Positions 54,380 to 64,000 of a stretch of 64,000 nt of DNA are shown piece after piece. The position numbers and the translations under genes were made by a program. Position 1 is the first letter of the stretch. Each line of letters starts with the position of its first letter. The DNA comes from Sediminivirga luteola (lineage in GTDB: Bacteria > Actinomycetota > Actinomycetes > Actinomycetales > Brevibacteriaceae), in NCBI RefSeq assembly GCF_014639315.1, contig NZ_BMFY01000003.1:186001-250000 (forward strand), written 5' to 3'. The notes under the pieces were generated by a model that was not told the DNA's origin, did not search any database, and was given only the letters and a program-made list of their open reading frames with translations.

Positions 54380-55404
54380 CCGGCTGGATGATCCCCGTGA
54401 CCGCGACGGTGGCGATCATCGCCCTGTCGGCGTTCTTCGTCATCCTGGAGTTCTCCCTGCTGGCCGCGCGTCAGCACCGGCTAGAGGAGTCGGCGGAACA
54501 CAGCCGGAGTTCGCGTGCGGCGCTGCGCAGCCTCAACGAGCTCACCGTCATGCTGGCGGGTGCCCAGCTCGGCATCACCGCGTGCACGTTCGCGCTCGGC
54601 GCGGTCAGCAAGCCCGCCGTCCACTACGCGCTGACGCCGGTGTTCCTCTCCTGGTCCATGCCCGCCTGGCTCGCGGACGCGGTCGCCTTCACCCTGGCGC
54701 TCCTCGTGATGACGTTCCTCCACCTGGTGGTGGGTGAGATGGCACCGAAGTCCTGGGCCATCGCCCATCCGGAGCGCGCGGCGCGGGCAGTGGCGATCGC
54801 CGCGCGGGCGTTCCTGTGGTGCTTCCGTCCGCTGCTCCTGTGGATCAACTCCCTCGCCAATCGCCTGGTCGCCGCAACCGGCGTGGAGCCGGTGGACCGG
54901 GCCGCGGCGGGAGGTTACGACACCGAGACCATCGGGCAGCTGGTCGAGCATTCCACCCGCGCCGGCGTCCTGGACGAGGCGTCCGGATCCCAGATCTCCC
55001 GCATCATCGAACTGGAATCCCTCACGGTGCAGGACGTGATCGGGGCCAAGCAGGAACAGGGGATGACCGCGGTTCCGCCGGAGGCCACGGTCGCCGACGT
55101 CCAGCAGCTCGCCCTGCGGACGGGACATCTTCGGGTCCTCATTCACCCGCCCTCGGGGTCGCCGCCGAGCATCGTCCATGTCCGCGACACCTTGCAGGCA
55201 CCGGGTGATCGCCGTGCCGTGACCCTCAGCCGGCCGGCACTGGTCGTCCCGGCGGAGGACTCGGTGTACCAGACGTTCCAGCGGATGCGGGAGGCCGGCG
55301 AGCAGCTCGCCGTGGTGCGCACCGGGCGCGAGTTCACCGGGGTGATCACCTGGTCCGACATCCTGGGCCGCATCTGGCCGAACGTCGAGGAGCAGTGGCG
55401 GTAG
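54376..55404 (+). CDS. Second CNNM-family protein, without a CorC domain
   Basis: 342 residues: a DUF21 membrane domain (VAIIALSAFFVILEFSLLAARQHRLEES; GAQLGITACTFALGAVSKPAV; VVGEMAPKSWAIAHPERAARA) and a CBS pair reaching the C-terminus (GVITWSDILGRIW). The CorC_HlyC domain of its neighbour is missing, as is usual for the second member of actinobacterial CNNM pairs. Coupled to the first gene by ATGA (54376-54379), suggesting a heteromer. The CBS acidic and nucleotide-binding residues are less conserved. Confidence 0.88.
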   Translation: MTGWMIPVTATVAIIALSAFFVILEFSLLAARQHRLEESAEHSRSSRAALRSLNELTVMLAGAQLGITACTFALGAVSKPAVHYALTPVFLSWSMPAWLADAVAFTLALLVMTFLHLVVGEMAPKSWAIAHPERAARAVAIAARAFLWCFRPLLLWINSLANRLVAATGVEPVDRAAAGGYDTETIGQLVEHSTRAGVLDEASGSQISRIIELESLTVQDVIGAKQEQGMTAVPPEATVADVQQLALRTGHLRVLIHPPSGSPPSIVHVRDTLQAPGDRRAVTLSRPALVVPAEDSVYQTFQRMREAGEQLAVVRTGREFTGVITWSDILGRIWPNVEEQWR

Positions 55405-55447
55405 CCTGTGCCGCTACGGCTGCCCGCCGGCGTCGCCGCCGAGGAAG

Positions 55448-56047
55448 TCACGACCTCCTGGCGGTGATGCTGGCGTGCGGCCGGTGCCCCGGGTCGGTAC
55501 GGGTGAGCATCTGCTCCACCGCGAATCCGGCGTCCAGAAGCGCCCGGCGCATCGAGGGCAGTGACCAGAAGTACGCCGGGGCGACGGCATGGTCGAAGGC
55601 TTCCCCGGCGCGTCCGGCGAAGAACCCGAGGAGAAGACGCCCGCCGGGGCGCAGGCAGCGGGCGAACTCCGCCAGCGCCGCCGGCAGCCTCTCCGGCGGG
55701 AGGTGTATGAGCGAGTACCACGCCAGGATCCCGCCCAGTGCGGCATCGGGCACACCGAGGTCTCCGAGCGAGGCGCACCGGAACGGGACGTGCGGGAAGC
55801 GCGCGGCGGCGCTGGTGAGGAACTCCGGGACCAGATCGACCCCGGTGACGTCCACACCGCGATCCCGCAGGTACGCGGTCCAGTGGCCGGGCCCGCAGCC
55901 GGCGTCGACGACGGGCCCGCTCAGGTCCGCGCCCCAGGCGGCGATCTTCCGGGCATCGGCGGGGTGCATGGACGCGACCGACCCCAGCGCCGCGATGTAC
56001 TCCCCGGCGCGTGCCGCGTAGGCCTCCCGGACCTGGTCGTTGCGCAT
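55448..56047 (-). CDS. Class I SAM-dependent methyltransferase
   Basis: 199 residues with motif I VVDAGCGPGHWTAYLRDRG, VTGVDLVPEFL, ILAWYSLIHLPPERLPAALAEFARCLRPGGRLLLGFFAG and a C-terminal substrate region. Small UbiE/methyltransf-11 type; acceptor unknown. ATG at 56047 is chosen: GGGAGG is adjacent, and TACCGT six bases upstream suggests a leaderless promoter. It converges on the CNNM pair (43-bp gap) and is divergent from the membrane protein at 56102. Confidence 0.85.
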   Translation of the reverse strand: MRNDQVREAYAARAGEYIAALGSVASMHPADARKIAAWGADLSGPVVDAGCGPGHWTAYLRDRGVDVTGVDLVPEFLTSAAARFPHVPFRCASLGDLGVPDAALGGILAWYSLIHLPPERLPAALAEFARCLRPGGRLLLGFFAGRAGEAFDHAVAPAYFWSLPSMRRALLDAGFAVEQMLTRTDPGHRPHASITARRS

Positions 56048-56101
56048 CCTCCCACGGTAGGCCACGGGCGGCACTCAGTCTGCTCGATTAGAATCGCCGG
56101 C

Positions 56102-57151
56102 ATGACCACACCACCCTCCGGCCCGCAGGACCCGGCGGAGAGCGGCCCGCAGCGCGGCGAGGAGCCCCAGCCGCACGGGCAGGTCGACCCCTCGTTGACG
56201 ACCGAGCTGTTCGTGGACGGCGTCCGGAAGGGCGGCTCCGGCGACCCGGCCGGGCAGTCCGAGGAATCCGCCGAAGGGACGGCGCTGCTGAGCCTGGAGG
56301 AACTGCGCCAGATCGCCAAGGAGACGCACATCCCTCAGCTGGACGAGACCCGGCAGACCTCCCATGCGCGCCCCGAGGTGCCGGTGGCATCGCAACCGGC
56401 GCGGCCGGTCACCTGGCCCATGAATCAGGGCGCCGGCATCCCGCCGCGTCCGCCGCAGCCTCCGCACGTGGCCCCGCAGCACAGCAGCCGCCCGGTACTG
56501 GCACCCGGGATGCCCGCCGCGGTTCCGCCGGCCTGGAACGCGCCCGCTCCCGCCGGCCCGCCGCCGGCGCAGCCGCCCACGCCCGCTGCGCCCGGACGCC
56601 GGCGCCGCGGCGCCTGGTGGATCGTCCTGGCCATTCTGGCGGTGCTGCTGCTGGTGGCCGCCGTGGTCTTCGGCGCCATGTACCTGGGATCGCGCGAGGC
56701 GCAGTCGCAGCCTGCGCCCCCGGTCCCGGCCGAACAGCAGGAGGACCCGACCGCAGGCAGCGAAGGCACCGGGGAGGGCGACAGCCAGGACGCCGGCGGG
56801 ACATCGCTGGAAGGAGAATGGTTCACCTCCCCGAGCGGCAACATCACCTGCGTGCTGAACGAGGACGCCGCGAGCTGCCAGATCGGCGAGTTCAGCTACC
56901 AGCCGCCCAGCCAGCCGGACGACTGCGACTGGAACGGCTACGGCTCCGTGGTCACCGTCGGCGGGGAACGGGCGGAGTACGGCTGTTTCCCCGTCGTCGG
57001 CGGTACCACCGGAGCCCCGGCGCTGGACTACGGCGAAGAGGTCACGGCCGGCGATCTCACCTGCACCAGCACGGAGCAGGGCATGCGCTGTGAGCACGCC
57101 GGCGGCCACGGCTTCCAGATCGCCCGTGCCGCGGCGAGCTTCTTTCCCTGA
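56102..57151 (+). CDS. Single-pass membrane protein with a cysteine-rich outer domain (DUF6636-like)
   Basis: 349 residues. A cytoplasmic N-terminal half is Pro/Gln/Glu-rich (to about residue 175), then one helix (about 178-202, GAWWIVLAILAVLLLVAAVVFGAMYL) and an acidic linker. The C-terminal extracytoplasmic domain of ~110 residues has six cysteines (FTSPSGNITCVLNEDAASC, DDCDWNGYG, YGCFP, LTCTSTEQGMRC), probably three disulfides. FxSPSGNIxC is typical of DUF6636 proteins. TAGAAT at 56089-56094, seven bases before the ATG, marks a leaderless start. Function unknown. Confidence 0.75.
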   Translation: MTTPPSGPQDPAESGPQRGEEPQPHGQVDPSLTTELFVDGVRKGGSGDPAGQSEESAEGTALLSLEELRQIAKETHIPQLDETRQTSHARPEVPVASQPARPVTWPMNQGAGIPPRPPQPPHVAPQHSSRPVLAPGMPAAVPPAWNAPAPAGPPPAQPPTPAAPGRRRRGAWWIVLAILAVLLLVAAVVFGAMYLGSREAQSQPAPPVPAEQQEDPTAGSEGTGEGDSQDAGGTSLEGEWFTSPSGNITCVLNEDAASCQIGEFSYQPPSQPDDCDWNGYGSVVTVGGERAEYGCFPVVGGTTGAPALDYGEEVTAGDLTCTSTEQGMRCEHAGGHGFQIARAAASFFP

Positions 57152-57176
57152 GCGGAATGTGCGTTAGCATGGGCAC

Positions 57177-57221
57177 GTGACCACGGAGCTCCTCCTCCTT
57201 ATCCGCCGCGGCGAGGCCTAG
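57177..57221 (+). CDS. leuL: leuA leader peptide
   Basis: A 14-residue ORF, MTTELLLLIRRGEA (GTG start), with four consecutive leucine codons and one isoleucine codon: a leucine-sensing leader peptide. TAGCAT at 57165-57170 is six bases upstream, so it is probably leaderless. It lies 80 bp before leuA. Ribosome stalling on the Leu codons would alter the downstream hairpin. Confidence 0.88.
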   Translation: MTTELLLLIRRGEA

Positions 57222-57248
57222 TTCATCTTCAGGCCGCCCTCGCCGCGG
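57206..57248 (+). terminator. Attenuator-like hairpin in the leuA leader
   Basis: CCGCGGCGAGG (57206-57216) pairs perfectly with CCTCGCCGCGG (57238-57248). The left arm is inside the last leader-peptide codons (Arg-Arg-Gly-Glu-Ala), so ribosome position decides folding. No long U-run follows; control of leuA initiation or Rho-type termination is possible. Confidence 0.72.
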
Positions 57249-57300
57249 AGTGAAGCCTGCTCAAAGGCCGCGCAAGCATCACACGAGGACGAGGACAGAC

Positions 57301-59073
57301 ATGACGAACGGTCGCCCCAATCTGCAACAGCCCAGCCCGATGCCCTTCGGGAAGTACAAGTCGTTCTACGACCGCATCCCCCTGCAGCTGCCGGACCGCA
57401 CCTGGCCGGACAAGCGCCTCACCAAGGCGCCGCGCTGGCTCAGTACGGATCTGCGTGACGGCAACCAGGCCCTGATCGACCCGATGTCCCCCGAGCGCAA
57501 GCGCAGGATGTTCGATCTGCTGGTCAAGCTCGGGTTCAAGGAGATCGAGGTCGGCTTCCCGGCGGCCAGCCAGGTGGACTACGACTTCGTGCGGCAGATC
57601 ATCGAAGAGGACGCGATCCCCGACGATGTGCGCATCTCGGTGCTGACCCAGGCCCGTGAGGACCTGATCGAGCGCACCGTCGAGTCGCTGCGCGGCGCCG
57701 CCAAACCCACCGTGCACATGTACAACGCGACCGCGCCGGTGTTCCGGAAGGTCGTCTTCGGCTTCGACGGCGACGGCCGGGCCCAGACGCAGGACATCGC
57801 GGTCCGCGGTACCCAGGCGGTGATGAAGCACGCCGAGTCGATGCTCTCCGGCGCCGACTTCGGCTATCAGTACTCCCCGGAGATCTTCGTGGACACCGAG
57901 CCCGACTTCGCCCTGGAGATCGTCGGCGCCGTGATGGACCAGTGGGGGCCGGAAGCCGGCCGGGAGACCGTGGTGAACCTGCCGGCCACCGTCGAACGGG
58001 GCACGCCCAACGCCTATGCGGATCAGATCGAGTGGTTCATCCGCCATCTGCCGGACCGGGAGCACATCGCCGTGTCCCTGCATCCGCACAACGACCGGGG
58101 GACCGGCGTCGCCGCGGCCGAGCTGGGCCTGCTGGCCGGCGCGGACCGCGTGGAGGGCTGCCTGTTCGGCAACGGCGAGCGGACCGGCAACCTCGATCTG
58201 GTGACCGTGGCGCTGAACCTGTACACCCAGGGCGTCGATCCCGAGCTGGATCTCTCGGACATCGACGAGGTGATCCGCACGGTCGAGCACTGCAACCAGA
58301 TCGGGGTGCACGAGCGCCATCCCTACGGCGGCGATCTGGTGTTCACCTCGTTCTCCGGTTCGCACCAGGACGCCATCAATAAGGCCTTCGCCGATCGCGA
58401 GAAGCGTGCCGAGGAGGCCGGCATCCCGGTCAGCCGGATGGAATGGGACATGCCCTATCTGCCGGTCGACCCGCAGGACGTGGGCCGCAGCTACGAGGCG
58501 GTCATCCGGGTGAACTCCCAGTCCGGCAAGGGCGGGGTGGCCTATCTGCTCAAGACCGAGTACCAGCTGGATCTGCCCCGGCGGATGCAGGTGGAGTTCT
58601 CCCAGGTGGTCCAGCGGCGCACCGAGGCCTCCGGCGGCGAGGTCTCCGCGCCGGTGCTGTGGGAGATCTTCGCCGATGAGTACCTGCCGGCCGAGACGAC
58701 GGATGCCGCCTGGGGCCGGTTCCGGGTGGAGGGACTGCGCACCGAGTCCGCCGCGGACGAGGAAGGGCTGGTGAAGTCCGAGCGGATCGAGGTGGACATG
58801 GTCGTGGACGGCCAGGAGCGTACCTATGAGGGCCGCGGCACCGGGCCGCTCGACGCGCTGGTGAACATCCTCTCCGAGCATTTCGACCTGGACCTGCGCG
58901 TGCAGGACTATGTGGAGCACGCGATCGGCGCCGGGGCGGAGGTCAATGCGGCCGCCTATGTCGAGTGCGCCATCGGCGATCGCGTGCTGTGGGGAGCCGG
59001 CCTGCACCCGAACATCACCCGCGCCACGCTGAAAGCGGTCGTGTCGGCGGTGAATCGCGCGCATCGCAGCTGA
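57301..59073 (+). CDS. leuA: 2-isopropylmalate synthase
   Basis: First committed step of leucine synthesis: acetyl-CoA plus 2-oxoisovalerate. The 590 residues are of the long LeuA type: the catalytic barrel starts [45 protein letters not shown], metal-site [37 protein letters not shown], then a C-terminal LeuA dimer/allosteric domain (about 460-585) for leucine feedback. ATG at 57301 with GAGGAC upstream preferred over the ATG at 57250, which lies next to the attenuator hairpin. Controlled by the leader peptide. Confidence 0.95.
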   Translation: MTNGRPNLQQPSPMPFGKYKSFYDRIPLQLPDRTWPDKRLTKAPRWLSTDLRDGNQALIDPMSPERKRRMFDLLVKLGFKEIEVGFPAASQVDYDFVRQIIEEDAIPDDVRISVLTQAREDLIERTVESLRGAAKPTVHMYNATAPVFRKVVFGFDGDGRAQTQDIAVRGTQAVMKHAESMLSGADFGYQYSPEIFVDTEPDFALEIVGAVMDQWGPEAGRETVVNLPATVERGTPNAYADQIEWFIRHLPDREHIAVSLHPHNDRGTGVAAAELGLLAGADRVEGCLFGNGERTGNLDLVTVALNLYTQGVDPELDLSDIDEVIRTVEHCNQIGVHERHPYGGDLVFTSFSGSHQDAINKAFADREKRAEEAGIPVSRMEWDMPYLPVDPQDVGRSYEAVIRVNSQSGKGGVAYLLKTEYQLDLPRRMQVEFSQVVQRRTEASGGEVSAPVLWEIFADEYLPAETTDAAWGRFRVEGLRTESAADEEGLVKSERIEVDMVVDGQERTYEGRGTGPLDALVNILSEHFDLDLRVQDYVEHAIGAGAEVNAAAYVECAIGDRVLWGAGLHPNITRATLKAVVSAVNRAHRS

Positions 59074-59095
59074 AGGCCGTGCCAGAATAGTCCCT

Positions 59096-59851
59096 GTGGC
59101 ACAGGCATGGCGCACCCAGCAGGCGAGGCAGTTCAGGGACGAGGGCATCGTCCTGGGCACGCACAAGCTGGGCGAGGCCGACCGCATCGTCACCCTGCTG
59201 ACCCGTGAGCACGGCCAGGTCCGTGCCGTCGCCAAGGGCGTGCGCCGCACCAAGTCGCGGTTCGGCTCGCGGCTGGAGCCGTTCATGGTGGTGGACGTCC
59301 AGCTGCACCGGGGCCGCAGCCTCGACGTGGTCACCCAGGTGGAGCTGCTCGAGCCCTTCGGCGGGCAGCTGGCCGCCGACTATCTCGGCTACACCGCCGC
59401 CTCCGCGATGGCGGAGGCGGCGCAGCGCCTGACGGAGGAGGACACCTCCACCCGGCAGCACTATCTGCTGCTGCTCTCCGCGCTGCGCTCGCTCGCCGGG
59501 CGGCAGCACCATCCGCGCCTGGCGCTGGACGCCTATCTGCTGCGCGCCCTGTCCCTGGCCGGCTGGGCGCCCTCGCTGTACGACTGCGCGCAGTGCGGGG
59601 CGCCCGGCCCGCAGCGCTCCTTCCAGCCGCCGCTGGGCGGGGCGGTGTGCGCCAGCTGCCGGACGCCCGGCGCGCTGGCACCGGCACCGGAGACGATGCG
59701 GGTGCTCACGGCGCTGCTCACCGGCGACTGGCCGGTCGCCGACACCGCCGATGAGCGGACCCGGCGTGAGGTCGCGGCCATGGTGGACGCCTACCTGCAG
59801 TGGCATCTGGAGCGCGGCCTGCGGTCGATGCGGCTGGTGGACTCGGCATGA
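59096..59851 (+). CDS. recO: DNA repair protein RecO
   Basis: Mediates RecA loading with RecR in recombinational repair. The 251 residues have an OB-fold start ([51 protein letters not shown]) and a zinc finger (CAQCGAPGP...CASCR). The start is GTG; CAGAAT seven bases upstream hints at a leaderless mRNA. Its stop overlaps the uppS start (ATGA, 59848-59851), a standard actinobacterial arrangement. Confidence 0.93.
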   Translation: MAQAWRTQQARQFRDEGIVLGTHKLGEADRIVTLLTREHGQVRAVAKGVRRTKSRFGSRLEPFMVVDVQLHRGRSLDVVTQVELLEPFGGQLAADYLGYTAASAMAEAAQRLTEEDTSTRQHYLLLLSALRSLAGRQHHPRLALDAYLLRALSLAGWAPSLYDCAQCGAPGPQRSFQPPLGGAVCASCRTPGALAPAPETMRVLTALLTGDWPVADTADERTRREVAAMVDAYLQWHLERGLRSMRLVDSA

Positions 59852-60636
59852 GCTATCCGGCTCCGCCGCCGCATCCCTCCGGCGCGCGGCCGCCGGAGCT
59901 CCCGGCGAAGTTCAAGCCCAGCCACATCGCCGTGGTGATGGACGGCAACGGCCGCTGGGCCAACCAGCGCGGACTGCCGCGGACGGAAGGCCACAAGGCC
60001 GGCGAGGCGGCGCTCCTGGATGTGGTGTACGGCGCCATCGAAGCCGGCATCCCGTACCTGTCGGCCTACGCCTTCTCCACCGAGAACTGGAAGCGCAGCC
60101 CCGAGGAGGTGCGCTTCCTGATGGGGTTCAACCGCGATGTGATCCGCCGCCGCAGGGACGAACTCGATGCGCTCGGCGTGCGGATCGTCTGGTCGGGCCG
60201 GCGCGGCAGGCTCTGGCGCAGCGTCATCGCCGAGCTGGAGGACGCCCAGGAACGTACCCGGCACAACACCGGCCTGACGCTGCAGTTCTGCGTCAACTAC
60301 GGCGGCCGGGCCGAGCTCGTCGACGCCGTCAACGAGATCGCCGAGGCCGCCGCGCGCGGGGAGATCCGGCCCGGGAAGCTCACCGAGCGGTCCATCCGGG
60401 CCCGCCTCTACGCCCCCGAGATCCCCGATGTCGATCTGTTCCTGCGTTCCTCGGGGGAGCAGCGGACCTCGAACTTCCTGCTCTGGCAGTCCGCCTACGC
60501 CGAACTCGTCTTCCAGGACGTGCTGTGGCCGGATGTGGACCGGCGGACGCTGTGGCGCGCCATCGAGGAATACGCCTCCCGGGACCGCCGCTACGGCGGC
60601 GCGGTCGACAAACCCGGCACCCCGGGCACGCAGTAA
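59848..60636 (+). CDS. uppS: Isoprenyl (polyprenyl diphosphate) transferase
   Basis: Z-type prenyl chain elongation for the lipid carrier of cell-wall synthesis. The 262 residues contain [27 protein letters not shown] (catalytic Asp), [23 protein letters not shown] and the C-terminal [32 protein letters not shown] at 59848 overlaps recO; the open frame extends 16 codons further upstream inside recO. A Pro-rich N-terminal tail of ~20 residues precedes the domain. Confidence 0.95.
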   Translation: MSYPAPPPHPSGARPPELPAKFKPSHIAVVMDGNGRWANQRGLPRTEGHKAGEAALLDVVYGAIEAGIPYLSAYAFSTENWKRSPEEVRFLMGFNRDVIRRRRDELDALGVRIVWSGRRGRLWRSVIAELEDAQERTRHNTGLTLQFCVNYGGRAELVDAVNEIAEAAARGEIRPGKLTERSIRARLYAPEIPDVDLFLRSSGEQRTSNFLLWQSAYAELVFQDVLWPDVDRRTLWRAIEEYASRDRRYGGAVDKPGTPGTQ

Positions 60637-60666
60637 GGTCGCAGGCCCTGGGCGGTGGTGATCACC

Positions 60667-60703
60667 GCCCGTCCCTGACCGCTCACAGCGGCCAGGGACG
60701 GGC
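60667..60703. terminator. Bidirectional terminator hairpin
   Basis: GCCCGTCCCTG (60667-60677) pairs with CAGGGACGGGC (60693-60703). Inside, CCGCT/AGCGG extends the stem past one mismatch around a CAC loop. Between convergent uppS and the helicase gene. Confidence 0.85.
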
Positions 60704-60709
60704 GAGCGG

Positions 60710-62503
60710 TCAGAACTTGCCGGGCTTGAAGTCCTTGCGCTTCCGGTCGCCCGCCGGGCGCGTGGCGTGGCGGTGCGCGCCGCGCTTGAACGGACGGCCC
60801 GGCCTGCCGGTGTCCGGCCGCAGCTCGATCCGGCGGCCGCCGATGCGGGTGCCGGACAGCCGGTCCAGCGTCTCCCGGGACAGGTTCTCCGGTAGATCCA
60901 CCAGGGTGTGGTCGGCGCGGATGTCGATATTGCCGATCTGCGCGCTGGGGATTCCGCCCTCATTGGCCAGGGCGCCGACGACGGATCCCGGCTGCAGGCG
61001 CTGCTGGCGGCCCACCGCGATGCGGTAGGTGGCCATGCCCTCCTCCCGGCGGCGTTCCCGGCCGCCGGGGTGGCCGTCCCGCTTGTCCCGTCCCTCGCGG
61101 TCCTTGCGGACCACGGGCTCGGGCAGCGGCTGCGCGGTGAGGGACTCGCCGTCGAGCAGCAACGCGGCCAGGGCAGCGGCGATCTCCGTAGCGGGGACGT
61201 CGTGCGCAGACTCGTACAGTTCGACCACCTGGACGAACTCCGTGAGGTCCGTCGTCGTGCGGGCCTTCGTGATCCGGTCCATGAACCGTTCGATGCGCGA
61301 GTTCGTGAGCTCCTCCACGGTCGGCAGCTCCAGCTGCGCGACCCGCTGGCGGGTGGCCCGTTCGATGGCGCGGAGCAGATGCCGCTCGCGCGGGGTGACG
61401 AACAGGATCGCCTCACCGGAGCGGCCCGCCCGGCCGGTGCGGCCGATTCGGTGCACATAGGACTCGGTGTCGTGCGGGATGTCGTAGTTGACCACCAGCT
61501 CGATGCGTTCCACATCGAGGCCGCGGGCAGCGACATCGGTGGCCACCAGGATGTCGATGCTGCCGCTCTTGAGCTGCTCCACCGTGCGTTCCCGGGCCTG
61601 CTGCGGGATGTCGCCGTTGATGGCGGCCGCGGACAGCCCGCGGGCGCGCAGCTTGTCGGCGAGCTCTTCGGTCGCCTGCTTGGTGCGCACGAAGATGATG
61701 ATCCCGTCGTACTGCTCCACCTCGAGGATGCGGGTGAGCGCGTCGAGCTTGTGCGCATGGTTCACGTGCAGGAACCGCTGCCGGATGTTCGCTCCGGTGG
61801 TGGTCTTGGACTTCACCGTCACCGAGAGCGGGTCGTTGAGGTACTTCCCCGCGATCTTCGAGATCGAGGCGGGCATCGTCGCGGAGAACAGCGCCACCTG
61901 GCGGTCCGCCGGGGTGGTGGAGAAGATCTCCTCGATGTCCTCCGCGAAACCCATCTTGAGCATCTCATCGGCTTCGTCCAGCACCAGGTGCTGAAGCGAG
62001 TCGAGCTTCAGGGACCCCTTCTTCAGATGGTCGATCACACGGCCGGGAGTGCCCACGACGACGGGCGCGCCGCGGCGCAGGCCGGCCAGCTGGGGCCCGT
62101 AGGACTGGCCGCCGTAGATCGGCAGGATGGAGAAGCCGGGCAGCTGCGCGGCGTAGCTGGAGAAAGCCTCCGCCACCTGCAGGGCCAGTTCGCGGGTCGG
62201 AGTGAGCACCAGGACCGCGGGACCCTCCGGTCTGGGGCCCACCTGGCCGGCGTCGGCGAGGCGGCTGAGCACCGGGAGGGCGAACGCCGCCGTCTTACCG
62301 GTGCCGGTCTGGGCCAGGCCGACGACGTCGCGGCCCTCCAGCAGCGGCGGGATGGTCTGCGCCTGGATGGGGGAGGGACGCTCGTAGCCGACGGCGGTCA
62401 GGGCGTCGAGGATGCGGGGATTCAGGGAGAAGGAGCTGAACGGGGGCAGCTCGTCGGGACCGGCTCCGCTGGCGGGGGCCGTGGTGGGGTGGGTGTCGTT
62501 CAT
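60710..62503 (-). CDS. deaD: DEAD-box ATP-dependent RNA helicase (DeaD/CsdA-like)
   Basis: 597 residues. A Q motif ([28 protein letters not shown]), Walker [40 protein letters not shown], then helicase domain 2 with [36 protein letters not shown] DbpA-type RNA-binding domain follows (about 490-565, [26 protein letters not shown]...ADHTLVDLP) and a basic Arg/Lys-rich tail. Unwinds structured RNA in ribosome assembly, decay or cold response. ATG at 62503; a leader of up to ~280 nt to the divergent glyS promoter may carry regulation. Confidence 0.94.
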   Translation of the reverse strand: MNDTHPTTAPASGAGPDELPPFSSFSLNPRILDALTAVGYERPSPIQAQTIPPLLEGRDVVGLAQTGTGKTAAFALPVLSRLADAGQVGPRPEGPAVLVLTPTRELALQVAEAFSSYAAQLPGFSILPIYGGQSYGPQLAGLRRGAPVVVGTPGRVIDHLKKGSLKLDSLQHLVLDEADEMLKMGFAEDIEEIFSTTPADRQVALFSATMPASISKIAGKYLNDPLSVTVKSKTTTGANIRQRFLHVNHAHKLDALTRILEVEQYDGIIIFVRTKQATEELADKLRARGLSAAAINGDIPQQARERTVEQLKSGSIDILVATDVAARGLDVERIELVVNYDIPHDTESYVHRIGRTGRAGRSGEAILFVTPRERHLLRAIERATRQRVAQLELPTVEELTNSRIERFMDRITKARTTTDLTEFVQVVELYESAHDVPATEIAAALAALLLDGESLTAQPLPEPVVRKDREGRDKRDGHPGGRERRREEGMATYRIAVGRQQRLQPGSVVGALANEGGIPSAQIGNIDIRADHTLVDLPENLSRETLDRLSGTRIGGRRIELRPDTGRPGRPFKRGAHRHATRPAGDRKRKDFKPGKF

Positions 62504-62698
62504 GGATTCGCTTCCGGTTTCGCACACGCGGCCATACGCCCAGAGTGGAGACGCAGGGAGAGGTCGGCGTGAGCGTACTGCGGGATCGGGATCGAGAAGA
62601 TCACTCCGGCGCGCGGCCAGGGGCACAGCGCGCGGGCACGACAAAGCCGATTGAATGTGTGGTGTACCCCCATCCTACCGCATCGCGCGGGCTCACAG

Positions 62699-62759
62699 CC
62701 ACCGGTCGCGCACCGGTGGATCGGTTAGGCTGGACTGCGGCTGTACATCGCACGTACAG
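62699..62759 (+). promoter_or_regulatory. glyS promoter region with two inverted repeats
   Basis: CCACCGGT-CGCGC-ACCGGTGG (62699-62719) is a perfect 21-bp dyad at the -35 position of a TAGGCT -10 (62726-62731). CTGTAC-ATCGCAC-GTACAG (62741-62759) lies just inside the expected transcript. One may be an operator, the other an RNA hairpin. The rest of 62504-62799 shows no gene and no clear T-box. Confidence 0.45.
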
Positions 62760-62799
62760 GTCGTTATCCGTCCTTCGCACCCGAGGAGTCTCACGCACT

Positions 62800-64000
62800 G
62801 TGGCACCTTCCACGCTCGATTCCGTCATCGCCCTGGCAAAGCGGCGCGGCTTCGTCTATCAGGCCGGTGAGATCTACGGCGGCTCGCGTTCCGCCTGGGA
62901 CTACGGGCCCCTGGGTGTGGAGCTGAAAGAGAACATCAAGCAGCAGTGGTGGCGCACCTTCGTGCGCTCGCGCGGCGACATGGTCGGCCTGGACTCCTCC
63001 ATCATCCTGCCCAAACGGGTCTGGGAGGCCTCCGGCCACGTGGCGACGTTCGTGGACCCGCTGGTGGAATGCACCAGCTGCCACAAGCGGCACCGCCAGG
63101 ACCACCTTCAGGAGGGCTTCGCGGACAAGCACGGCCGGCCCGCGCAGGATATGACGGAGATCGTGTGCCCGGACTGCGGCACGCGTGGCCAGTGGACCGA
63201 GCCGCAGAACTTCTCCGGTCTGGTCAAGACCTATCTGGGCCCGGTGGACAACGAAGAGGGCCTGCACTACCTGCGTCCGGAGACCGCGCAGGGCATCTTC
63301 GTGAACTTCACCAATGTGCTCACCACCGCCCGGAAGAAGCCGCCGTTCGGCATCGGCCAGATCGGTAAGGCGTTCCGGAACGAGATCACGCCCGGCAACT
63401 TCATCTTCCGGACCCGCGAGTTCGAGCAGATGGAGATCGAGTTCTTCACCCATCCGGACGACGCCGCCGCCTGGTTCGACCGCTGGGTGGAGGACTGCTG
63501 GAACTGGTTCACGGATCTGGGTATCGACGAGAGCCACATGCGGCGCCTGGACGTGCCCGAGGAGGAGCGCGCCCACTACTCGGCCGGCACCATCGACATC
63601 GAGTACGAGTTCGGCTTCCAGGGCAAGCCCTGGGGGGAGCTGATGGGCGTGGCGAACCGCACCGACTACGACTTGAGCCAGCACTCGGAGGCCTCCGGCG
63701 CCAAGCTGCAGTACTTCGACCAGGCCTCGGGCGAGCGCTACACGCCCTACGTGATCGAGCCCTCCTTCGGCCTGACCCGCTCCATGATGGCGTTCCTGAT
63801 CGACGCCTACACCGAGGACGAGGCGCCCAACGCCAAGGGCGGCGTCGACACCCGCACCGTGCTGAAACTGGACCCGCGCCTGGCCCCGGTCAAGGCAGCG
63901 GTCCTGCCGCTGAGCCGCAACGAGAGGCTCACGCCCAAGGCCAAGGCTCTCGCCGAGGAGCTGCGCGGCAGCTGGAACGTGGACTTCGACGACGCCGGCG
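62800..64000 (+). CDS. glyS: Glycyl-tRNA synthetase, N-terminal part (partial)
   Basis: Charges tRNA-Gly; class II homodimeric type. About 400 codons are present and the frame runs off the right edge. Features: [40 protein letters not shown], a zinc site with CTSC and [20 protein letters not shown] (motif 2 region), [33 protein letters not shown] and [16 protein letters not shown] (motif 3 start). GTG at 62800, with GAGGAG about 11 bases upstream. Confidence 0.96.
   Translation, partial: MAPSTLDSVIALAKRRGFVYQAGEIYGGSRSAWDYGPLGVELKENIKQQWWRTFVRSRGDMVGLDSSIILPKRVWEASGHVATFVDPLVECTSCHKRHRQDHLQEGFADKHGRPAQDMTEIVCPDCGTRGQWTEPQNFSGLVKTYLGPVDNEEGLHYLRPETAQGIFVNFTNVLTTARKKPPFGIGQIGKAFRNEITPGNFIFRTREFEQMEIEFFTHPDDAAAWFDRWVEDCWNWFTDLGIDESHMRRLDVPEEERAHYSAGTIDIEYEFGFQGKPWGELMGVANRTDYDLSQHSEASGAKLQYFDQASGERYTPYVIEPSFGLTRSMMAFLIDAYTEDEAPNAKGGVDTRTVLKLDPRLAPVKAAVLPLSRNERLTPKAKALAEELRGSWNVDFDDAG

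Overview
The window is chromosomal DNA from a high-GC actinobacterium. It carries SepH, DUF3000, DUF3093, DUF3159, DUF3710, DUF4193 and DUF7455 proteins, a coproporphyrin-type heme set (hemE, cgoX/hemY, chdC/hemQ, cpfC/hemH), fused CydDC, a LeuA leader peptide and many leaderless-type promoters (a TANNNT hexamer 6-9 nt before the start codon). Gene order (leuA-recO-uppS-glyS; dut-DUF3710-DUF3159-TRAM methyltransferase-acnA-DUF3000-RNase D-hemE) suggests Micrococcales. The genus cannot be fixed from the sequence alone. No rRNA, tRNA, CRISPR array, insertion sequence or prophage was found.

Layout. 1-1430: start of malate synthase G, divergent from an IclR regulator, with a palindrome and a ~15-bp repeat array between them. 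1558-4768: two membrane proteins of unknown function, a cell-wall amidase lipoprotein and a DUF7455 protein. 5025-7139: topoisomerase IV subunit B. 7210-14798: an M56 (BlaR-like) protease and a BlaI-type repressor, divergent from cydA-cydB-cydDC (cytochrome bd oxidase and its maturation exporter), with three near-identical operator dyads between them. 14795-17697: SepH, ferrochelatase and a small acidic protein. 18112-31206: a conserved actinobacterial housekeeping block ending in the hemE-cgoX-chdC heme genes.

31450-37471: an XRE-cupin regulator, a PotABCD-type polyamine importer and a PuuB-like FAD oxidase. 37485-41384: methionine sulfoxide reductase B, two hydrolase/dehydrogenase-type genes, a RibD-C reductase and an L,D-transpeptidase lipoprotein. 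41535-48198: a copper-defence operon on the minus strand (small membrane protein, CopA, YHS protein, frameshifted YdhK-like lipoprotein, CopB, MerR regulator, Rid protein) behind two CsoR-like operators. A broken ECF sigma gene follows.

48696-57151 is accessory: an alpha/beta hydrolase, a MerR-peroxiredoxin fusion divergent from a glycosyltransferase, an SDR, a CNNM pair preceded by a possible 47-codon leader ORF, a methyltransferase and a membrane protein with a cysteine-rich outer domain. 57177-64000: leuA with its leader peptide and attenuator-like hairpin, recO, uppS, a DEAD-box helicase and the 5' part of glyS.

Functional links: the heme genes feed cytochrome bd, whose operon appears to be governed by a BlaI/M56 proteolytic switch. 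The copper operon, MsrB and the MerR-peroxiredoxin fusion all point to metal and redox stress. The BlaI/M56-cyd arrangement and the MerR-peroxiredoxin fusion are the strongest candidates for little-described biology.
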